Shown in pieces: positions 7,740-18,294 of a DNA stretch of 64,000 bases. The DNA lies in the NCBI GenBank assembly GCA_030066975.1, contig JASJAO010000015.1, positions 1 through 64,000 of the forward strand, given 5' to 3'. Numbering within the stretch: the stretch's first letter is position 1; the number at the start of each line of letters is the position of its first letter. Position numbers and translations under genes: made by a program. This stretch comes from Henriciella sp. (GTDB taxonomy: Bacteria; Pseudomonadota; Alphaproteobacteria; Caulobacterales; Hyphomonadaceae). The notes under the pieces are model-generated. The model was not told the origin of the DNA. It saw only the letters and a list, made by a program, of their open reading frames with translations, and ran no database searches.

Positions 7740-8515
7740 GCGGCGAACGCTTCCGAGCTGTCCATCTCTGCAATGGCTGCCTCGATAATGTGCAGTGCCT
7801 CGCGATATTTAGACGGTGGTGCGATGTTCAACCGGGCCCGGGCCTCTTCGAGATTTTCAGCAAGCAGGGCGGGAATATCCTGATCAATCACGGGTGTTGC
7901 GGCTTTGCCGTGAGCGCGTGCTTCTTTCATGACCTCTGCGATGCGCGCCGATTTTGGCGCGAATTTAGTAATCTGGCGCTGTCCCATATAGGCGATGAAC
8001 TGGATTCCAAATCCGCCATGTTGCTGATGGGTATAGGCGAGGAGGGCAGCTTCCCCGAGACTGTCGCGGCCATAGCCGGTCAGGACATGATAAAGATCAT
8101 GCGTGTCTCTGGAGCGATCAGCATACCAGGACAGGTCGTCGTCGAACTGGTCATGGGCGCGGCGTTGTTTCAAGCTTTCCTCCACCAGGCCATGCGCAGA
8201 CAAACCTTCTCGGCGCATGAAGTCGACATAAGCGCGCCCGACACTGCCGTCTGGAAGCTGTTCGAGCGGCCCATGATCGTCCAGCATGTCTGGTAAAAAA
8301 GAGCGTTCTTTCAGGAGCTTGTTGCCATTCTCGGTCGTCGCGAACCGGTTCAGGTCGCGGCGAAGAGAATCCCCGTTCAGGGCCTGAATGATATAGAACA
8401 CCTGCTCTGTATCTTCCTTGTCGGCGAGCAGTTTCTGCATGTGGCGCCACGCTTTGAGGGGCTTGCGGTGAGGACGCGGCCGATTTGGATCGATATAGAT
8501 GTCAGGCTGAGGCAT
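7736..8515 (-). CDS. Coq4 family ubiquinone biosynthesis protein
   Basis: 259 residues from the ATG at 8515, which has GAGGAAA seven bases upstream; the longer frame start is less likely. The metal motif of the family, HDxxH-x11-E, is intact in HDLYHVLTGYGRDSLGE. Coq4 proteins organise the ubiquinone-synthesis complex, and recent work links them to C1 decarboxylation/hydroxylation of the ring. Bacterial homologues occur in Alphaproteobacteria. It is first gene of a two-gene operon with a histidine phosphatase, an association I cannot explain functionally. Confidence 0.82.
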   Translation of the reverse strand: MPQPDIYIDPNRPRPHRKPLKAWRHMQKLLADKEDTEQVFYIIQALNGDSLRRDLNRFATTENGNKLLKERSFLPDMLDDHGPLEQLPDGSVGRAYVDFMRREGLSAHGLVEESLKQRRAHDQFDDDLSWYADRSRDTHDLYHVLTGYGRDSLGEAALLAYTHQQHGGFGIQFIAYMGQRQITKFAPKSARIAEVMKEARAHGKAATPVIDQDIPALLAENLEEARARLNIAPPSKYREALHIIEAAIAEMDSSEAFAA

Positions 8516-8725
8516 GCTGGGTTTCCTCTTTTCACCTAAGGTTAGCACGCGGCTGGATTTGAAACAATGACGCAGGCGTCACTTATTTCGGGGCGCGGGG
8601 TGATGAGAATTCTGGCAGTGCTGCACCAGTTTTAAGCAGATGGGTGAGGTCAAGCTGTCCTATGGTTACTTCCTCTCCACGGATGGCAAGGCGCACTTTA
8701 AGCGGGTGTCAAACTCAAAACATAA

Positions 8726-9076
<351 letters not shown>

Positions 9077-9118
9077 ATACAACCATACTAAATAAACTGT
9101 ACGATCCAGGAGGGCTTG

Positions 9119-10522
9119 ATGGCCGAAAATGTACTTAAAATGATGCAAGAGAACGATGTGGAGTTTGTCGATCTGCGATTTACAGACCCACGCGGCAAGC
9201 TGCAGCACGTCACGTTCGACAAGAGCATGGTTGACGACGACTTTTTTACCGACGGCCAGATGTTTGACGGCTCATCTGTTGCCGGTTGGAAAGCGATCAA
9301 TGAATCTGACATGAACCTGCAGCCTGATGTGGCGACAGCGAAAATTGATCCGTTCTTCCAGCAGACGACGCTGGCTGTGATGTGCGACATTGTCGATCCG
9401 ATTTCAGGTCAACTGTACAACCGTGATCCACGTGGCACTGCTAAAAAGGCCGAGGCCTATCTTAAATCCACTGGTGTCGGCGACACCGCGTATTTCGGTC
9501 CTGAAGCTGAGTTCTTCGTCTTTGACGATGTGCGCTGGACCACAGAGCCGCACATGACGGGCTACTCGTTCGACTCGACCGAACTGCCTGCCAATACCGG
9601 CAAATCCTATGAGATGGGCAATATGGGACACCGTCCGGGTCCAAAGGGCGGCTACTTCCCTGTGCCGCCTGTCGACAGTGAGCAGGACATGCGCTCCGAA
9701 ATGCTGTCGGTGATGGGTGAGTTGGGACTTGAGCCCGAAAAGCACCACCACGAGGTGGCGCCCGCGCAGCATGAGCTTGGCATGAAGTTCAATACGCTGG
9801 TCACGATGGCGGACAATCTGCAGCTCTATAAATATGTGATCCACAATGTTGCAGCGAGCTATGGCAAAACGGCGACGTTTATGCCGAAGCCATACTTCAA
9901 CGATAACGGCTCAGGCATGCACGTTCACCAGTCGATCTGGAATGATGGACAGCCGACCTTTGCCGGTGATCAATATGCCGGCCTGTCTACGACGTGCCTT
10001 CACTATATCGGTGGCATCATTAAGCATGCGCGGGCTCTGAACGCGCTGACCAATGCCTCCACCAACTCTTATAAGCGTCTGGTTCCAGGCTTTGAGGCGC
10101 CGGTGATGCTGGCCTATTCAGCGCGCAACCGCTCTGCTTCGATCCGCATTCCATTCGGAACGGGCGAAAAAGCCAAGCGTATCGAGACACGATTCCCGGA
10201 TCCAACGGCGAACCCGTATCTCGCCTTTGCGGGTCTGCTGATGGCCGGGCTCGACGGGATCCGCAATCAGATTCATCCGGGCGATGCGATGGACAAGGAT
10301 CTGTATGATCTTCCACCAGAAGAGGCGAAATCTATTCCACAAGTATGTGGGTCGCTGCGTGAAGCGCTGGAAGCTCTGGATGCCGACCGCGGCTTCCTGA
10401 AAGAAGGCGGCGTGTTCGATGATGACCAGATTGACGCGTATATTGAGTTGAAGATGGAAGAAGTTGAGCGTCTTCAGCTGCATCCTCACCCGGTTGAATT
10501 CGATATGTACTATAAGGTATAG
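9119..10522 (+). CDS. glnA: Glutamine synthetase type I
   Basis: 467 residues from ATG 9119, with GGAGG six bases upstream; the adjacent TTG at 9116 is not needed. It has the full GSI signature: latch [16 protein letters not shown], metal-binding [24 protein letters not shown], and a C-terminal adenylylation loop [11 protein letters not shown] with Tyr396. This indicates adenylylation control by GlnE together with the adjacent PII. It makes glutamine from glutamate and ammonia. A strong terminator follows the gene. Confidence 0.97.
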   Translation: MAENVLKMMQENDVEFVDLRFTDPRGKLQHVTFDKSMVDDDFFTDGQMFDGSSVAGWKAINESDMNLQPDVATAKIDPFFQQTTLAVMCDIVDPISGQLYNRDPRGTAKKAEAYLKSTGVGDTAYFGPEAEFFVFDDVRWTTEPHMTGYSFDSTELPANTGKSYEMGNMGHRPGPKGGYFPVPPVDSEQDMRSEMLSVMGELGLEPEKHHHEVAPAQHELGMKFNTLVTMADNLQLYKYVIHNVAASYGKTATFMPKPYFNDNGSGMHVHQSIWNDGQPTFAGDQYAGLSTTCLHYIGGIIKHARALNALTNASTNSYKRLVPGFEAPVMLAYSARNRSASIRIPFGTGEKAKRIETRFPDPTANPYLAFAGLLMAGLDGIRNQIHPGDAMDKDLYDLPPEEAKSIPQVCGSLREALEALDADRGFLKEGGVFDDDQIDAYIELKMEEVERLQLHPHPVEFDMYYKV

Positions 10523-10547
10523 GCCTCACGTCGAATTAACGTTCGAG

Positions 10548-10590
10548 AAGCGCCGGAGCCTTAAACAGGGCTCCGGCGCTTTCTTGTTTT
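10548..10590 (+). terminator. Rho-independent terminator of glnBA
   Basis: A 13-bp perfect GC-rich stem, AAGCGCCGGAGCC (10548-10560) paired with 10569-10581, an 8-base loop, then TTCTTGTTTT. It lies 26 bases past the glnA stop. Confidence 0.93.
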
Positions 10591-10744
10591 AAGTGTGCTT
10601 GACGTAGACCAATGCTGCAGATGAAGGATCTGATATGACCTGTGATACTCTGTCCTCTCTGCCACTTTGCGATCGAACGTACGTGAAATTGAACGACCTT
10701 TCTTCGAGCGGCAGGAAATACCCGGTCCGTTGGGGAGCTGAGGC

Positions 10745-11662
10745 ATGAAATCTGCAATGATCTGGGGGGCTTATATCTGGTTTCCGTTTGTCTTGGCGTG
10801 TGCGTTTGGGCTGTGGAAATTTCGCGGCAGACTAAGGTTCCTTATCGCCGCTGCGCTGGTCTTGTCCCTGCCGCTGGCCTGGGCGCGCTTCGTTGAACCA
10901 AAGCTCCTCTTTGTGAAAGAAACGTCGATCGACCTTAGCCGGGATGCCCTTCCCGGGCCTTCGATTCGTGTCGCGCTGGTCGCGGACATGCACTACGGCG
11001 TGTTCACAAATTCCATCTCGATGGAGCGGATTGTTCGCAGGATCAATCGCGAAAATGTGGATGCCGTCTTTGTCGCCGGTGATTTTCTCTATCAGATCTA
11101 CAAGAAGGATGTGTCCGACAGTCTCGCCGCGCTGAGCGATTTGACTGTTCCGATATTCGCAGTGCGCGGCAATCATGATGTTGGTTTTCCCGGCCCGATT
11201 TATGGCGAGGTCCTGACCGGGGCGCTGGAAGAGCATGGCGTCCTTCTGATCGAGAACATGGCCCTTGAAGTCGAACTCGGAGGGCACCCGCTGATTGTAG
11301 CAGGAACAGCGGACATCTGGATGCGCCGGGCAGACCTTCCGGACGTGTCGCATCTGCCAACTGACTTGCCGCTCATCTATATGAGCCACAATCCCGATGC
11401 GGCTTTGCAGATTCCCAGAACGTTTAAATATGACCTGATGCTGGCGGGGCATACCCATGGCGGGCAGATCCTCTTACCGATTCCCGGGCTGAAGCGCAGA
11501 TCGATACCAACGGTCTATCCCTTCGATTGGGGGCTGCATGTGATGCCGAGAGGCAATCTGGTCTATGTCACGCCGGGAACGGGCATGGTTCGCCTGCCGA
11601 TGCGATTTCGCAGGCCGCCGCAGATCGATATTCTGACCCTGACCCTGCCTTTGAGGGATTAA
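10745..11662 (+). CDS. Membrane-anchored calcineurin-like metallophosphoesterase (YkuE/YaeI type)
   Basis: 305 residues. Two N-terminal hydrophobic segments (about 6-22 and 31-48) precede the phosphoesterase domain. The di-metal ligands are visible in order: DMHYG, GDFLY, RGNHDVG, MSHNPD and AGHTHGGQ. Members of this group act on membrane lipids such as UDP-diacylglucosamine or on unknown phosphodiesters; the first motif here is DMH rather than DxH. The start has GGGGAGC upstream. It stands alone between two core operons. Confidence 0.85.
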   Translation: MKSAMIWGAYIWFPFVLACAFGLWKFRGRLRFLIAAALVLSLPLAWARFVEPKLLFVKETSIDLSRDALPGPSIRVALVADMHYGVFTNSISMERIVRRINRENVDAVFVAGDFLYQIYKKDVSDSLAALSDLTVPIFAVRGNHDVGFPGPIYGEVLTGALEEHGVLLIENMALEVELGGHPLIVAGTADIWMRRADLPDVSHLPTDLPLIYMSHNPDAALQIPRTFKYDLMLAGHTHGGQILLPIPGLKRRSIPTVYPFDWGLHVMPRGNLVYVTPGTGMVRLPMRFRRPPQIDILTLTLPLRD

Positions 11663-11751
11663 CCGCCATCCACATCTTGCATCACCGGGCGAATGGACAA
11701 ATATCTACCGCTCTGCCATGCACACTGCACAAATAGTCTTGAGAGCCTCCC

Positions 11752-12375
11752 ATGTCTGACCCGCGTACAACTGCCCTGAACCTTGTCCCCACTGTGATTG
11801 AGCAGACGAGCCGTGGAGAGCGGGCGTTTGATATCTTCTCACGGCTCTTGAAAGAGCGTCTGATTTTCATCACGGGTCCAATTGATGATGCGACGGCCTC
11901 TCTGGTCTCGGCGCAGCTTCTGTTTCTGGAATCAGAAAATCCGAAAAAAGATATCGCGATGTATATCAACAGCCCTGGCGGCTATGTCACGGCCGGGCTC
12001 GCGATCTATGACACGATGCAATATATCCGCTGCCCGATTTCGACGCTGTGTATCGGTCAGGCCGCCAGCATGGGCTCGCTGCTGCTCGCCGCAGGTGAAC
12101 CGGGTAGCCGGATTGCGCTGCCAAATGCGCGCGTGATGGTGCATCAGCCTTCCGGCGGCTATCGCGGTGTGGCAACCGACATTGAGCGCCACGCGGAAGA
12201 GATTCTCGACCTCAAGAAGCGTCTGAACAATATCTACGTGAAGCATACAGGCCAGGATTATGAAACGATTGAGGCCAAACTCGACAGAGATACGTTCATG
12301 ACCGCCGAAGAAGCGAAGGAATTTGGAATTATCGATCAGGTATTCGAGCACCGCGTTGATGAAGGCGATGGCTAA
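11752..12375 (+). CDS. clpP: ATP-dependent Clp protease proteolytic subunit
   Basis: 207 residues. The catalytic triad is Ser106 (QAASMGS), His131 (VMVHQPSGG) and Asp180 (DRDTFM). It forms the double-heptamer barrel fed by ClpX or ClpA. An upstream TTGCAT with AATATC 17 bases later (about 11678-11706) could serve as promoter. clpX follows after 133 bases, the usual clpP-clpX-lon order. Confidence 0.97.
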   Translation: MSDPRTTALNLVPTVIEQTSRGERAFDIFSRLLKERLIFITGPIDDATASLVSAQLLFLESENPKKDIAMYINSPGGYVTAGLAIYDTMQYIRCPISTLCIGQAASMGSLLLAAGEPGSRIALPNARVMVHQPSGGYRGVATDIERHAEEILDLKKRLNNIYVKHTGQDYETIEAKLDRDTFMTAEEAKEFGIIDQVFEHRVDEGDG

Positions 12376-12508
12376 TTCGAGTATGTGGCACGAGGATTGC
12401 GCAGCAAGGCTTGCGCGGATTTCTCAGCGTCCTAATGTTGTAAAGTGAATCGGGCATTTCGCACGGTGTTCAGTGCGTGTTAATCCATGTCCGTCATTGA
12501 GGTTGCCC

Positions 12509-13774
12509 ATGGCAAAGCAAAATGGCTCCAGCGATTCGAAGAATACGCTCTATTGTTCCTTCTGTGGCAAAAGCCAGCATGAGGTGAAGAAACTCATTGC
12601 CGGTCCGACGGTGTTCATCTGTGATGAATGCGTTGAGCTTTGCATGGATATTATCCGCGAAGAGAACAAAGCCTCCGGCTTCAAAGCAAAAGAAGGGGTG
12701 CCGACCCCGCAAGAGATTTGCGACGTGCTGGACGATTATGTGATCGGGCAGCCTTACGCGAAACGGATCCTTTCGGTCGCGGTGCACAACCATTATAAAC
12801 GTCTGGCAAATCCCGCCGGTGCAGATGGCGTAGAACTCGCAAAATCGAACATCATGCTGATTGGTCCGACGGGTTGCGGTAAGACGTTGCTGGCGCAGAC
12901 TTTGGCGCGCGTATTGGATGTGCCATTCACGATGGCGGATGCGACCACGCTCACCGAAGCGGGTTATGTCGGTGAAGACGTTGAGAATATCGTTCTGAAA
13001 CTGCTGCAGGCGTCCGACTATAATGTCGAGCGGGCGCAGCGGGGCATCGTCTATATCGATGAGATCGACAAGATTTCACGCAAGTCCGACAACCCGTCGA
13101 TTACCCGCGACGTTAGCGGTGAAGGCGTACAACAGGCCTTGCTGAAGCTGATGGAAGGCACCGTTGCAGCCGTGCCGCCACAGGGCGGGCGCAAGCATCC
13201 GCAACAGGAATTCCTGCAAGTGGATACGACCAATATCCTGTTCATCTGCGGCGGTGCATTTGCCGGCCTCGACAAGATCATATCGTCGCGCGGTGAGAGC
13301 ACGACGATTGGCTTTGGCGCCGACGTCAAAGATCCGGAAGCCCGCAAAGTCGGTGATATCCTGCGTACCGTTGAGCCGGAGGATCTGCAGCGCTATGGCC
13401 TGATCCCGGAATTTATCGGCCGTCTGCCGGTTTTGGCGACGCTCGAAGATCTCGACGAAGACGCGTTGATGACCATTCTCACCCAGCCGAAGAATGCGCT
13501 GGTCAAACAGTATCAGAAGCTGTTCGAGATGGAGGATGTTGATCTGGCATTTACACCAGACGCGCTGACCGCCGTCGCTAAGAAAGCGATCGTGCGGAAG
13601 ACCGGTGCACGTGGCCTGCGCTCGATCATGGAAGGCATTTTGCTGGACACGATGTTTGAGCTGCCCGGCCTACGCGGTGTGTCCGAAGTTGTGATCAATG
13701 GCGAAGTGGTTGAGGGCAATGCCAAGCCGCTTTACGTGCACGCGAAACAGTCGCAACCCAGCGAAGCGTCCTAA
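12509..13774 (+). CDS. clpX: ATP-dependent Clp protease ATP-binding subunit ClpX
   Basis: 421 residues from ATG 12509, with TGAGG upstream; the 12-codon N-terminal extension in the open frame is not typical. The Zn-binding domain has CSFC at the start and CDECVELC later. It is followed by Walker A GPTGCGKT, pore loop GYVGEDVE, Walker B VYIDEIDK and sensor/arginine-finger regions. It unfolds substrates and threads them into ClpP. In Caulobacter relatives ClpXP drives cell-cycle proteolysis of CtrA, in part through PopA, which is relevant to the degenerate GGDEF gene near 42 kb. Confidence 0.97.
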   Translation: MAKQNGSSDSKNTLYCSFCGKSQHEVKKLIAGPTVFICDECVELCMDIIREENKASGFKAKEGVPTPQEICDVLDDYVIGQPYAKRILSVAVHNHYKRLANPAGADGVELAKSNIMLIGPTGCGKTLLAQTLARVLDVPFTMADATTLTEAGYVGEDVENIVLKLLQASDYNVERAQRGIVYIDEIDKISRKSDNPSITRDVSGEGVQQALLKLMEGTVAAVPPQGGRKHPQQEFLQVDTTNILFICGGAFAGLDKIISSRGESTTIGFGADVKDPEARKVGDILRTVEPEDLQRYGLIPEFIGRLPVLATLEDLDEDALMTILTQPKNALVKQYQKLFEMEDVDLAFTPDALTAVAKKAIVRKTGARGLRSIMEGILLDTMFELPGLRGVSEVVINGEVVEGNAKPLYVHAKQSQPSEAS

Positions 13775-13937
13775 AGCTCACAAATTTAATTAGGTATTCT
13801 TCGCGTTTCGCCGCAGTTTTGCGGTTGAAGTGCCATATTGATCGCATCACATGATGGAGAAGCCCAAATCGCCCGCAGATCGGGTGAGGGTGAAGGTCGC
13901 CGCTGAGCGGGGCCTTGTCACTAAGGAGTCGAAATAA

Positions 13938-16346
13938 ATGACCACGAAAACACTCCCCGTATTGCCACTGCGCGATATCGTTGTTTTTCCGGATATGGTC
14001 GCGCCGCTATTTGTAGGGCGAGACAAGTCGGTTCGTGCACTTGAAATGGTGGACGAGGGCGAGAACCAGATCATGCTGGTGGCCCAACGCGACCCCGCCA
14101 CGGACGATCCGGGCGGCGATGATGTCCATACGATCGGAACGACGGCGACGATTCTTCAATTGCTGAAGCTCCCGGACGGCACTGTGAAAGTTCTGGTGGA
14201 AGGCGGGCAACGCGCGCGAGTGCATGCGCTGGTTGATCGCGGTGACTATTATGATGCCGAGATTGAACTGATCGATATCGCGCCTTCTGAAGGCGGCGAG
14301 CTGGAAGCGCTGACCCGTGCGGTGAGCGAGCAGTTCGAGAGCTATGCCAAACTCAACCGGAAAATCCCGCCGGAATCTGTGTCGACCATTTCCGATATCA
14401 CCGATCCGGCAAAGCTGGCAGATGCGGTGGCTTCGCAACTGCAGGTAAAACTGGTTGAGAAACAAGGCCTTCTGGAACTGTCAGAAGCCAAGGAACGTCT
14501 GGAGAAAGTCCTGTCGCTGATGGAAGGCGAGATGGGCATGATGCAGATGGAGCGGAAGATCAAAAACCGCGTCAAGCGTCAGATGGAGAAGTCTCAGCGC
14601 GAATATTATCTGAATGAACAGATGAAAGCGATTCAGCGCGAACTTGGCGATCAGGCCGAAGGTGAGCGCGACGAGGTGGGCGAGCTTGAAGACAAGATCA
14701 AGGAATCCGGTCTGTCTGATGAGGCGCGCGCGAAAGCTGAGCAGGAGGTCAAGAAACTCCGCCAGATGAGCCCGATGTCGGCCGAGTCAACGGTTGTCCG
14801 CAATTATCTTGACTGGTTGCTGGCCCTGCCATGGGACAAACGCAAGGAGATCTCGACCGATCTCAAGGCTGCTGAGAACCAATTAAACGATGACCATTAT
14901 GGTCTCGACAAGGTCAAGGAGCGTATCCTTGAATACCTCGCGGTACAGAAACGGACCAACAAGCTTCGCGGTCCGATCCTCTGTCTCGTTGGACCTCCTG
15001 GCGTGGGTAAAACTTCACTTGGGAAGTCGATCGCTGAAGCGACCGGTCGGGACTTCGTGCGCGTATCGCTTGGTGGTGTGCGCGATGAAAGCGAAATCCG
15101 CGGTCACCGCCGGACCTATATTGGCTCGATGCCGGGGCGGATCATTCAGAGCTTGAAAAAAGCGAAGACGGGCAACCCACTCTTCCTGCTGGACGAGATT
15201 GACAAGATGGGGATGGACCATCGCGGCGATCCGTCTGCGGCTTTGCTTGAGGTGCTGGATCCGGCGCAGAACTCGACGTTCAACGACCATTATCTGGAAG
15301 TCGATTACGATCTTTCTGATGTCATGTTCGTGACGACGGCAAACAGCCTCAATATGCCTCAGCCTTTGCTGGACCGGATGGAGATCATTCGGATCGCAGG
15401 GTATACTGAGGACGAGAAGCTGCAAATTGCTGTGCGCCACTTGCTGCCGAAAATTCGGGCCGATCATGGCCTGGAAGAAGCAGAATGGGTGGTTGAAGAG
15501 AGCGCGATCCGCGACCTTCTGCGCTATTATACGCGCGAAGCCGGTGTGCGGTCTCTGGAGCGTGAACTTGCGCGTCTGGCCCGCAAAGCCGTGCGCAAGC
15601 TGGGTGAAGATGACGTCACTACCGTCACGATCGACAGCTTCAATCTGGCTGAATTCTCCGGTGTACGGAAGTTCCGTTTCGGCCTCGCCGATGATGAGGA
15701 TCAGATCGGTGCAGTCACCGGGCTTGCCTGGACCGAAGTTGGCGGTGATTTGTTGACCATCGAAGCGGTTTCCATGCCGGGACGGGGCAACACCAAGGTC
15801 ACCGGGAACCTGAAAGACGTTATGAAGGAGTCGATTTCGGCTGCTGGGTCACTGGTTCGCTCTCGTGCGGTTCTGCTCGGTATCAAGCCGACCACGTTCA
15901 ACACGACCGATATTCACGTTCACGTGCCGGATGGCGCGACGCCGAAAGACGGACCGTCGGCCGGTATCGCTATGACGACCGCAATGGTGTCTTTGCTGAC
16001 CAGCAACCCGGTTCGCCGGGATGTGGCTATGACGGGTGAGATCTCTCTCCGAGGCCGCGTCCTGCCGATTGGCGGTTTGAAAGAGAAACTGCTTGCGGCG
16101 CTGCGTGGCGGAATCAAGACCGTGCTTATCCCGGAAGAGAATGAGAAAGATCTCGCTGACATTCCGGACAATGTGAAGGAAGCGCTGACCATTGTTCCGG
16201 TCTCGGATATCAATGAAGTGTTGGCGCGGGCCCTGGTGCGTCCGCTCACGCCGATTGAATGGTCTGAGGAGGATGAGCAGGCGCTTGCTGCCACCCTGTC
16301 AGGGCGCGCTACCCCAGGCAGCGATGGTCAGCCAATCCGCCATTAA
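13938..16346 (+). CDS. lon: ATP-dependent protease La
   Basis: 802 residues. It has the N-terminal LON substrate domain, a coiled-coil middle, AAA+ Walker [14 protein letters not shown], Walker [12 protein letters not shown], and the serine-lysine protease domain with Ser674 in [10 protein letters not shown] and the partner Lys in [10 protein letters not shown]. It degrades misfolded and regulatory proteins. The start has TAAGGAG nine bases upstream. The 163-base gap after clpX includes a TTGAAG element that might belong to a heat-shock promoter, but no good -10 follows. A strong terminator ends the unit. Confidence 0.97.
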   Translation: MTTKTLPVLPLRDIVVFPDMVAPLFVGRDKSVRALEMVDEGENQIMLVAQRDPATDDPGGDDVHTIGTTATILQLLKLPDGTVKVLVEGGQRARVHALVDRGDYYDAEIELIDIAPSEGGELEALTRAVSEQFESYAKLNRKIPPESVSTISDITDPAKLADAVASQLQVKLVEKQGLLELSEAKERLEKVLSLMEGEMGMMQMERKIKNRVKRQMEKSQREYYLNEQMKAIQRELGDQAEGERDEVGELEDKIKESGLSDEARAKAEQEVKKLRQMSPMSAESTVVRNYLDWLLALPWDKRKEISTDLKAAENQLNDDHYGLDKVKERILEYLAVQKRTNKLRGPILCLVGPPGVGKTSLGKSIAEATGRDFVRVSLGGVRDESEIRGHRRTYIGSMPGRIIQSLKKAKTGNPLFLLDEIDKMGMDHRGDPSAALLEVLDPAQNSTFNDHYLEVDYDLSDVMFVTTANSLNMPQPLLDRMEIIRIAGYTEDEKLQIAVRHLLPKIRADHGLEEAEWVVEESAIRDLLRYYTREAGVRSLERELARLARKAVRKLGEDDVTTVTIDSFNLAEFSGVRKFRFGLADDEDQIGAVTGLAWTEVGGDLLTIEAVSMPGRGNTKVTGNLKDVMKESISAAGSLVRSRAVLLGIKPTTFNTTDIHVHVPDGATPKDGPSAGIAMTTAMVSLLTSNPVRRDVAMTGEISLRGRVLPIGGLKEKLLAALRGGIKTVLIPEENEKDLADIPDNVKEALTIVPVSDINEVLARALVRPLTPIEWSEEDEQALAATLSGRATPGSDGQPIRH

Positions 16347-16371
16347 ACCCGGAATATTAGCCTAAAAGCGG

Positions 16372-16408
16372 CGGCCTCTGTCTTTTCTGGCAGAGGCCGT
16401 CTTGCATT
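16372..16408 (+). terminator. Rho-independent terminator of lon
   Basis: A perfect 9-bp stem, CGGCCTCTG (16372-16380) and CAGAGGCCG (16391-16399), with a 10-base loop, then TCTTGCATTT. It lies 25 bases after the lon stop and before tRNA-Val. Confidence 0.85.
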
Positions 16409-16441
16409 TCCGGCCCGGGTGTCGCAAATAGCGTCCTCCGA

Positions 16442-16517
16442 GGGCGGTTAGCTCAGTTGGTAGAGCATCTCGTTTACACCGAGAGGGTCAGCGGTTCGAG
16501 CCCGTTACCGCCCACCA
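16442..16517 (+). tRNA. tRNA-Val (anticodon TAC), CCA encoded
   Basis: 76 bases folding into a canonical cloverleaf: acceptor GGGCGGT paired with ACCGCCC, D arm GCTC/GAGC, anticodon stem TCTCG/CGAGA with loop TTTACAC, and T arm with GGTTCGAGCCC. The anticodon TAC at 16475-16477 reads GTA/GTG valine codons. The 3' CCA is encoded. A cluster of palindromic repeats begins 10 bases after it. Confidence 0.97.
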
Positions 16518-16526
16518 TTTTGCTCT

Positions 16527-16624
16527 CTGGATTTGATCTGGGGGATCAAATCCAGCGCAAAATGAGTTTTTGTTTGATCACCCGCTTCGGCTAAGCCTTC
16601 GCGATGGATCGCGCTCAGGGCTGC
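16527..16624. repeat. Palindromic interspersed repeat, copy 2
   Basis: A perfect 12-bp inverted repeat, CTGGATTTGATC / GATCAAATCCAG (16527-16555, loop TGGGG), is followed by GCAAAATGAG, TTTTTGTTTG and GGATCGCGCTCAgGGCTGC (16606-16624). The parts are in the same order as in copy 1 at 5563-5658, so both derive from one roughly 95-base element. Confidence 0.7.
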
Positions 16625-16650
16625 TCTTTTCCAATTTGCTTCGCAAAAAT

Positions 16651-16669
16651 TTTGATCCGGGGGATCAAA
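16651..16669. repeat. Palindromic repeat core, copy 3
   Basis: TTTGATCC / GGATCAAA separated by GGG, identical in centre to copy 1, followed by TTTCGCATCAAAATGA, which echoes the GCAAAATGA that follows copy 2. The GGATCGCGCTCA part of the longer element is missing here. Confidence 0.6.
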
Positions 16670-16743
16670 TTTCGCATCAAAATGATTCCTAAGTTTGCCG
16701 TATCACTTCTCCGACACAAGGCAGGTTCAACCTGCTTCATACT

Positions 16744-16772
16744 CTGGACTTGATCTAAGGGATCAAATCCAG
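16744..16772. repeat. Palindromic repeat core, copy 4, abutting the nnrD-like start
   Basis: CTGGACTTGATC / GATCAAATCCAG with one mismatch and loop TAAGG, followed by TGCAAATGA. It ends 13 bases before the ATG at 16786. It could therefore affect the leader or ribosome access of that gene, which has no good Shine-Dalgarno sequence. Confidence 0.6.
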
Positions 16773-16785
16773 TGCAAATGAGATC

Positions 16786-17583
16786 ATGTTGAACCATCCC
16801 GACAACTGGACGTCTTTGCTGCCTCGCCCATCGGAGGAGGGACACAAATATCATCGCGGGCATGCGGTGATCGTCGGGGCAACAGAATTGACCGGTGCAA
16901 CCCGGCTCGCGGCGGCGGCCTCTTCTCGCGTCGGTGCAGGACTGGTCAGCGTCCTGTCCGACGAGGCCGCGGACATTTATCGCATGACCTTGCCAGCCGA
17001 CATCATGGTGAAGGGGCTGGAGACGATGTCTGCAGCGCGGGTGTCGGCTGTGCTTGCCGGCAGTGGAGGGATATCAGAGCGAGGGCGGGCTGCCTTGTTG
17101 CAGGCCCCGCTTGACCGACCTCTTGTCCTGGATGCAGAGGCCATCGCGTTGCATCAGGATCTGGCGGCCGAGAGCCTCGTCCTAACGCCTCACGACGGGG
17201 AGTTTGCCCGCGCGTTTCCGGATTTGTCAGGTGAGCGCCTCGGCAATGCATGTGCTGCTGCGAAACATTCCGGCGCTGTGATTGTGTTGAAGGGAGCGGA
17301 GACGATTGTCGCCGAGCCGGGTGGGCGACACGCGATCAATCAACATGCCAGCCCCTATCTCGCTAAGGCTGGCACTGGCGATGTCCTGGCCGGTTTGATC
17401 ACGGGTCTAGTTGCGCAGGGCATGCCGTGTTTCGAGGCGGCGCAGGCGGCGGTCTGGATGCATGGCGAAGCGTCTCTGAGAATCGGTGCGGGTCTGATCG
17501 CGCAAGATCTGATCTCTGAAATGCGCGGCGTTCTGCACGATCTGTTAAACCCGGCGGATCGCCGAGACGGGGCTATCGAGTAG
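16786..17583 (+). CDS. nnrD: ADP/ATP-dependent NAD(P)H-hydrate dehydratase (stand-alone NnrD domain)
   Basis: 265 residues. It has the CARKD/ribokinase-like fold signatures GHKYHRGHAVIVG, LVLTPHDGEFARAFP, and the nucleotide-binding/catalytic AKAGTGDVLAGLITGLVAQG near residue 195. It repairs hydrated NADH/NADPH (S-NADHX). In many bacteria it is fused to the NnrE epimerase; here the epimerase half is absent and not seen elsewhere in the window. A repeat copy lies immediately upstream. Its 3' end overlaps the convergent gene at 17545 by 39 bases. Confidence 0.87.
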   Translation: MLNHPDNWTSLLPRPSEEGHKYHRGHAVIVGATELTGATRLAAAASSRVGAGLVSVLSDEAADIYRMTLPADIMVKGLETMSAARVSAVLAGSGGISERGRAALLQAPLDRPLVLDAEAIALHQDLAAESLVLTPHDGEFARAFPDLSGERLGNACAAAKHSGAVIVLKGAETIVAEPGGRHAINQHASPYLAKAGTGDVLAGLITGLVAQGMPCFEAAQAAVWMHGEASLRIGAGLIAQDLISEMRGVLHDLLNPADRRDGAIE

Positions 17584-18294
17584 GAACAACGGCCCCTGGC
17601 GTTGAAGCGTTCCTGCGATCTCAACCGGATCAGCGACGAACTCCAACAGGTCGCGGGAATGGGCGAGGCCGCTATCGGTCATGATCATCAGGGCTTTTTG
17701 GTCACGACGATCCTGGACATAGAAGGCTGGCGGAATGCCGCCGCGAATACAGAGACTGGCACAGGCTTTATGGACTTTGCCCTGATTGGGGCTCATCGCG
17801 CCGAACCAGCATTTACTGTCGAGGATCTCGCCTCTCAGAGTAACCTCGCCAAGCGTTTCGAGATCTGGCAAGGGAGCCGCGGCATCGGTCGTGTCCTCAT
17901 CTGCCCGGATCCAGTCCATCCCGTCGACGACCGCGATCATCTTGTACGGTCCGCGCTCGATGAGAGAGCCTTTGACGATCACGGGCGTGCCTGCATGCGA
18001 GCCAATGCGGGCGCTGACGCCGCATTTTCCCTGACAGCCGAGCAGGGCAAAGTCTGGCGGGTCATCGGCGGTTCCGAGGCGAAGGATCGGGTAGGGGGCT
18101 GCGCTGGCAAACCCGCGCCATTCGCGTACATCCCCCATCGCCCATGTGCCGGGCCCGGGGCGATTTTGGGCTGAAGCCACAGCCGCTGCAATCGCGCCCG
18201 TCCCGCCGAGCAAAGCGAGACCGGCGCCGAGGAAGAACCGTCTGTCCGTCCTGGGTGTGTCGGCCCAGCCGATAAAGAAGTCGTCCTGACTCAT
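17545..18294 (-). CDS. Tat-type exported or anchored protein with conserved Cys motifs, redox locus
   Basis: 249 residues. The N-terminus DRRFFLGAG followed by a hydrophobic stretch to about residue 42 resembles a twin-arginine signal or anchor. The C-terminal half has GEILDSKCWFGAMSPNQG, then KVHKACASLCIRGGIPP: a Cys/His cluster (C...HKxCAxxC) that may bind a metal or heme. An earlier CQGKCG adds two more Cys. I recognise no named family. The start overlaps the stop of the ferric-reductase-like/Rieske gene by four bases, so it is the last gene of that operon and probably works in the periplasm with it. Confidence 0.7.
   Translation of the reverse strand: MSQDDFFIGWADTPRTDRRFFLGAGLALLGGTGAIAAAVASAQNRPGPGTWAMGDVREWRGFASAAPYPILRLGTADDPPDFALLGCQGKCGVSARIGSHAGTPVIVKGSLIERGPYKMIAVVDGMDWIRADEDTTDAAAPLPDLETLGEVTLRGEILDSKCWFGAMSPNQGKVHKACASLCIRGGIPPAFYVQDRRDQKALMIMTDSGLAHSRDLLEFVADPVEIAGTLQRQGPLFLLDSPVSAIRRV

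Noticed and set aside
8642-8656. GG-N10-GC spacing upstream of glnB resembling a sigma-54 promoter
   Set aside because: Only the GG/GC dinucleotides match; the TGGCAC and TTGC contexts are absent and no paired NtrC site is evident.
13827-13860. TTGAAG as -35 of a heat-shock promoter before lon
   Set aside because: No recognisable -10 element at the right spacing.
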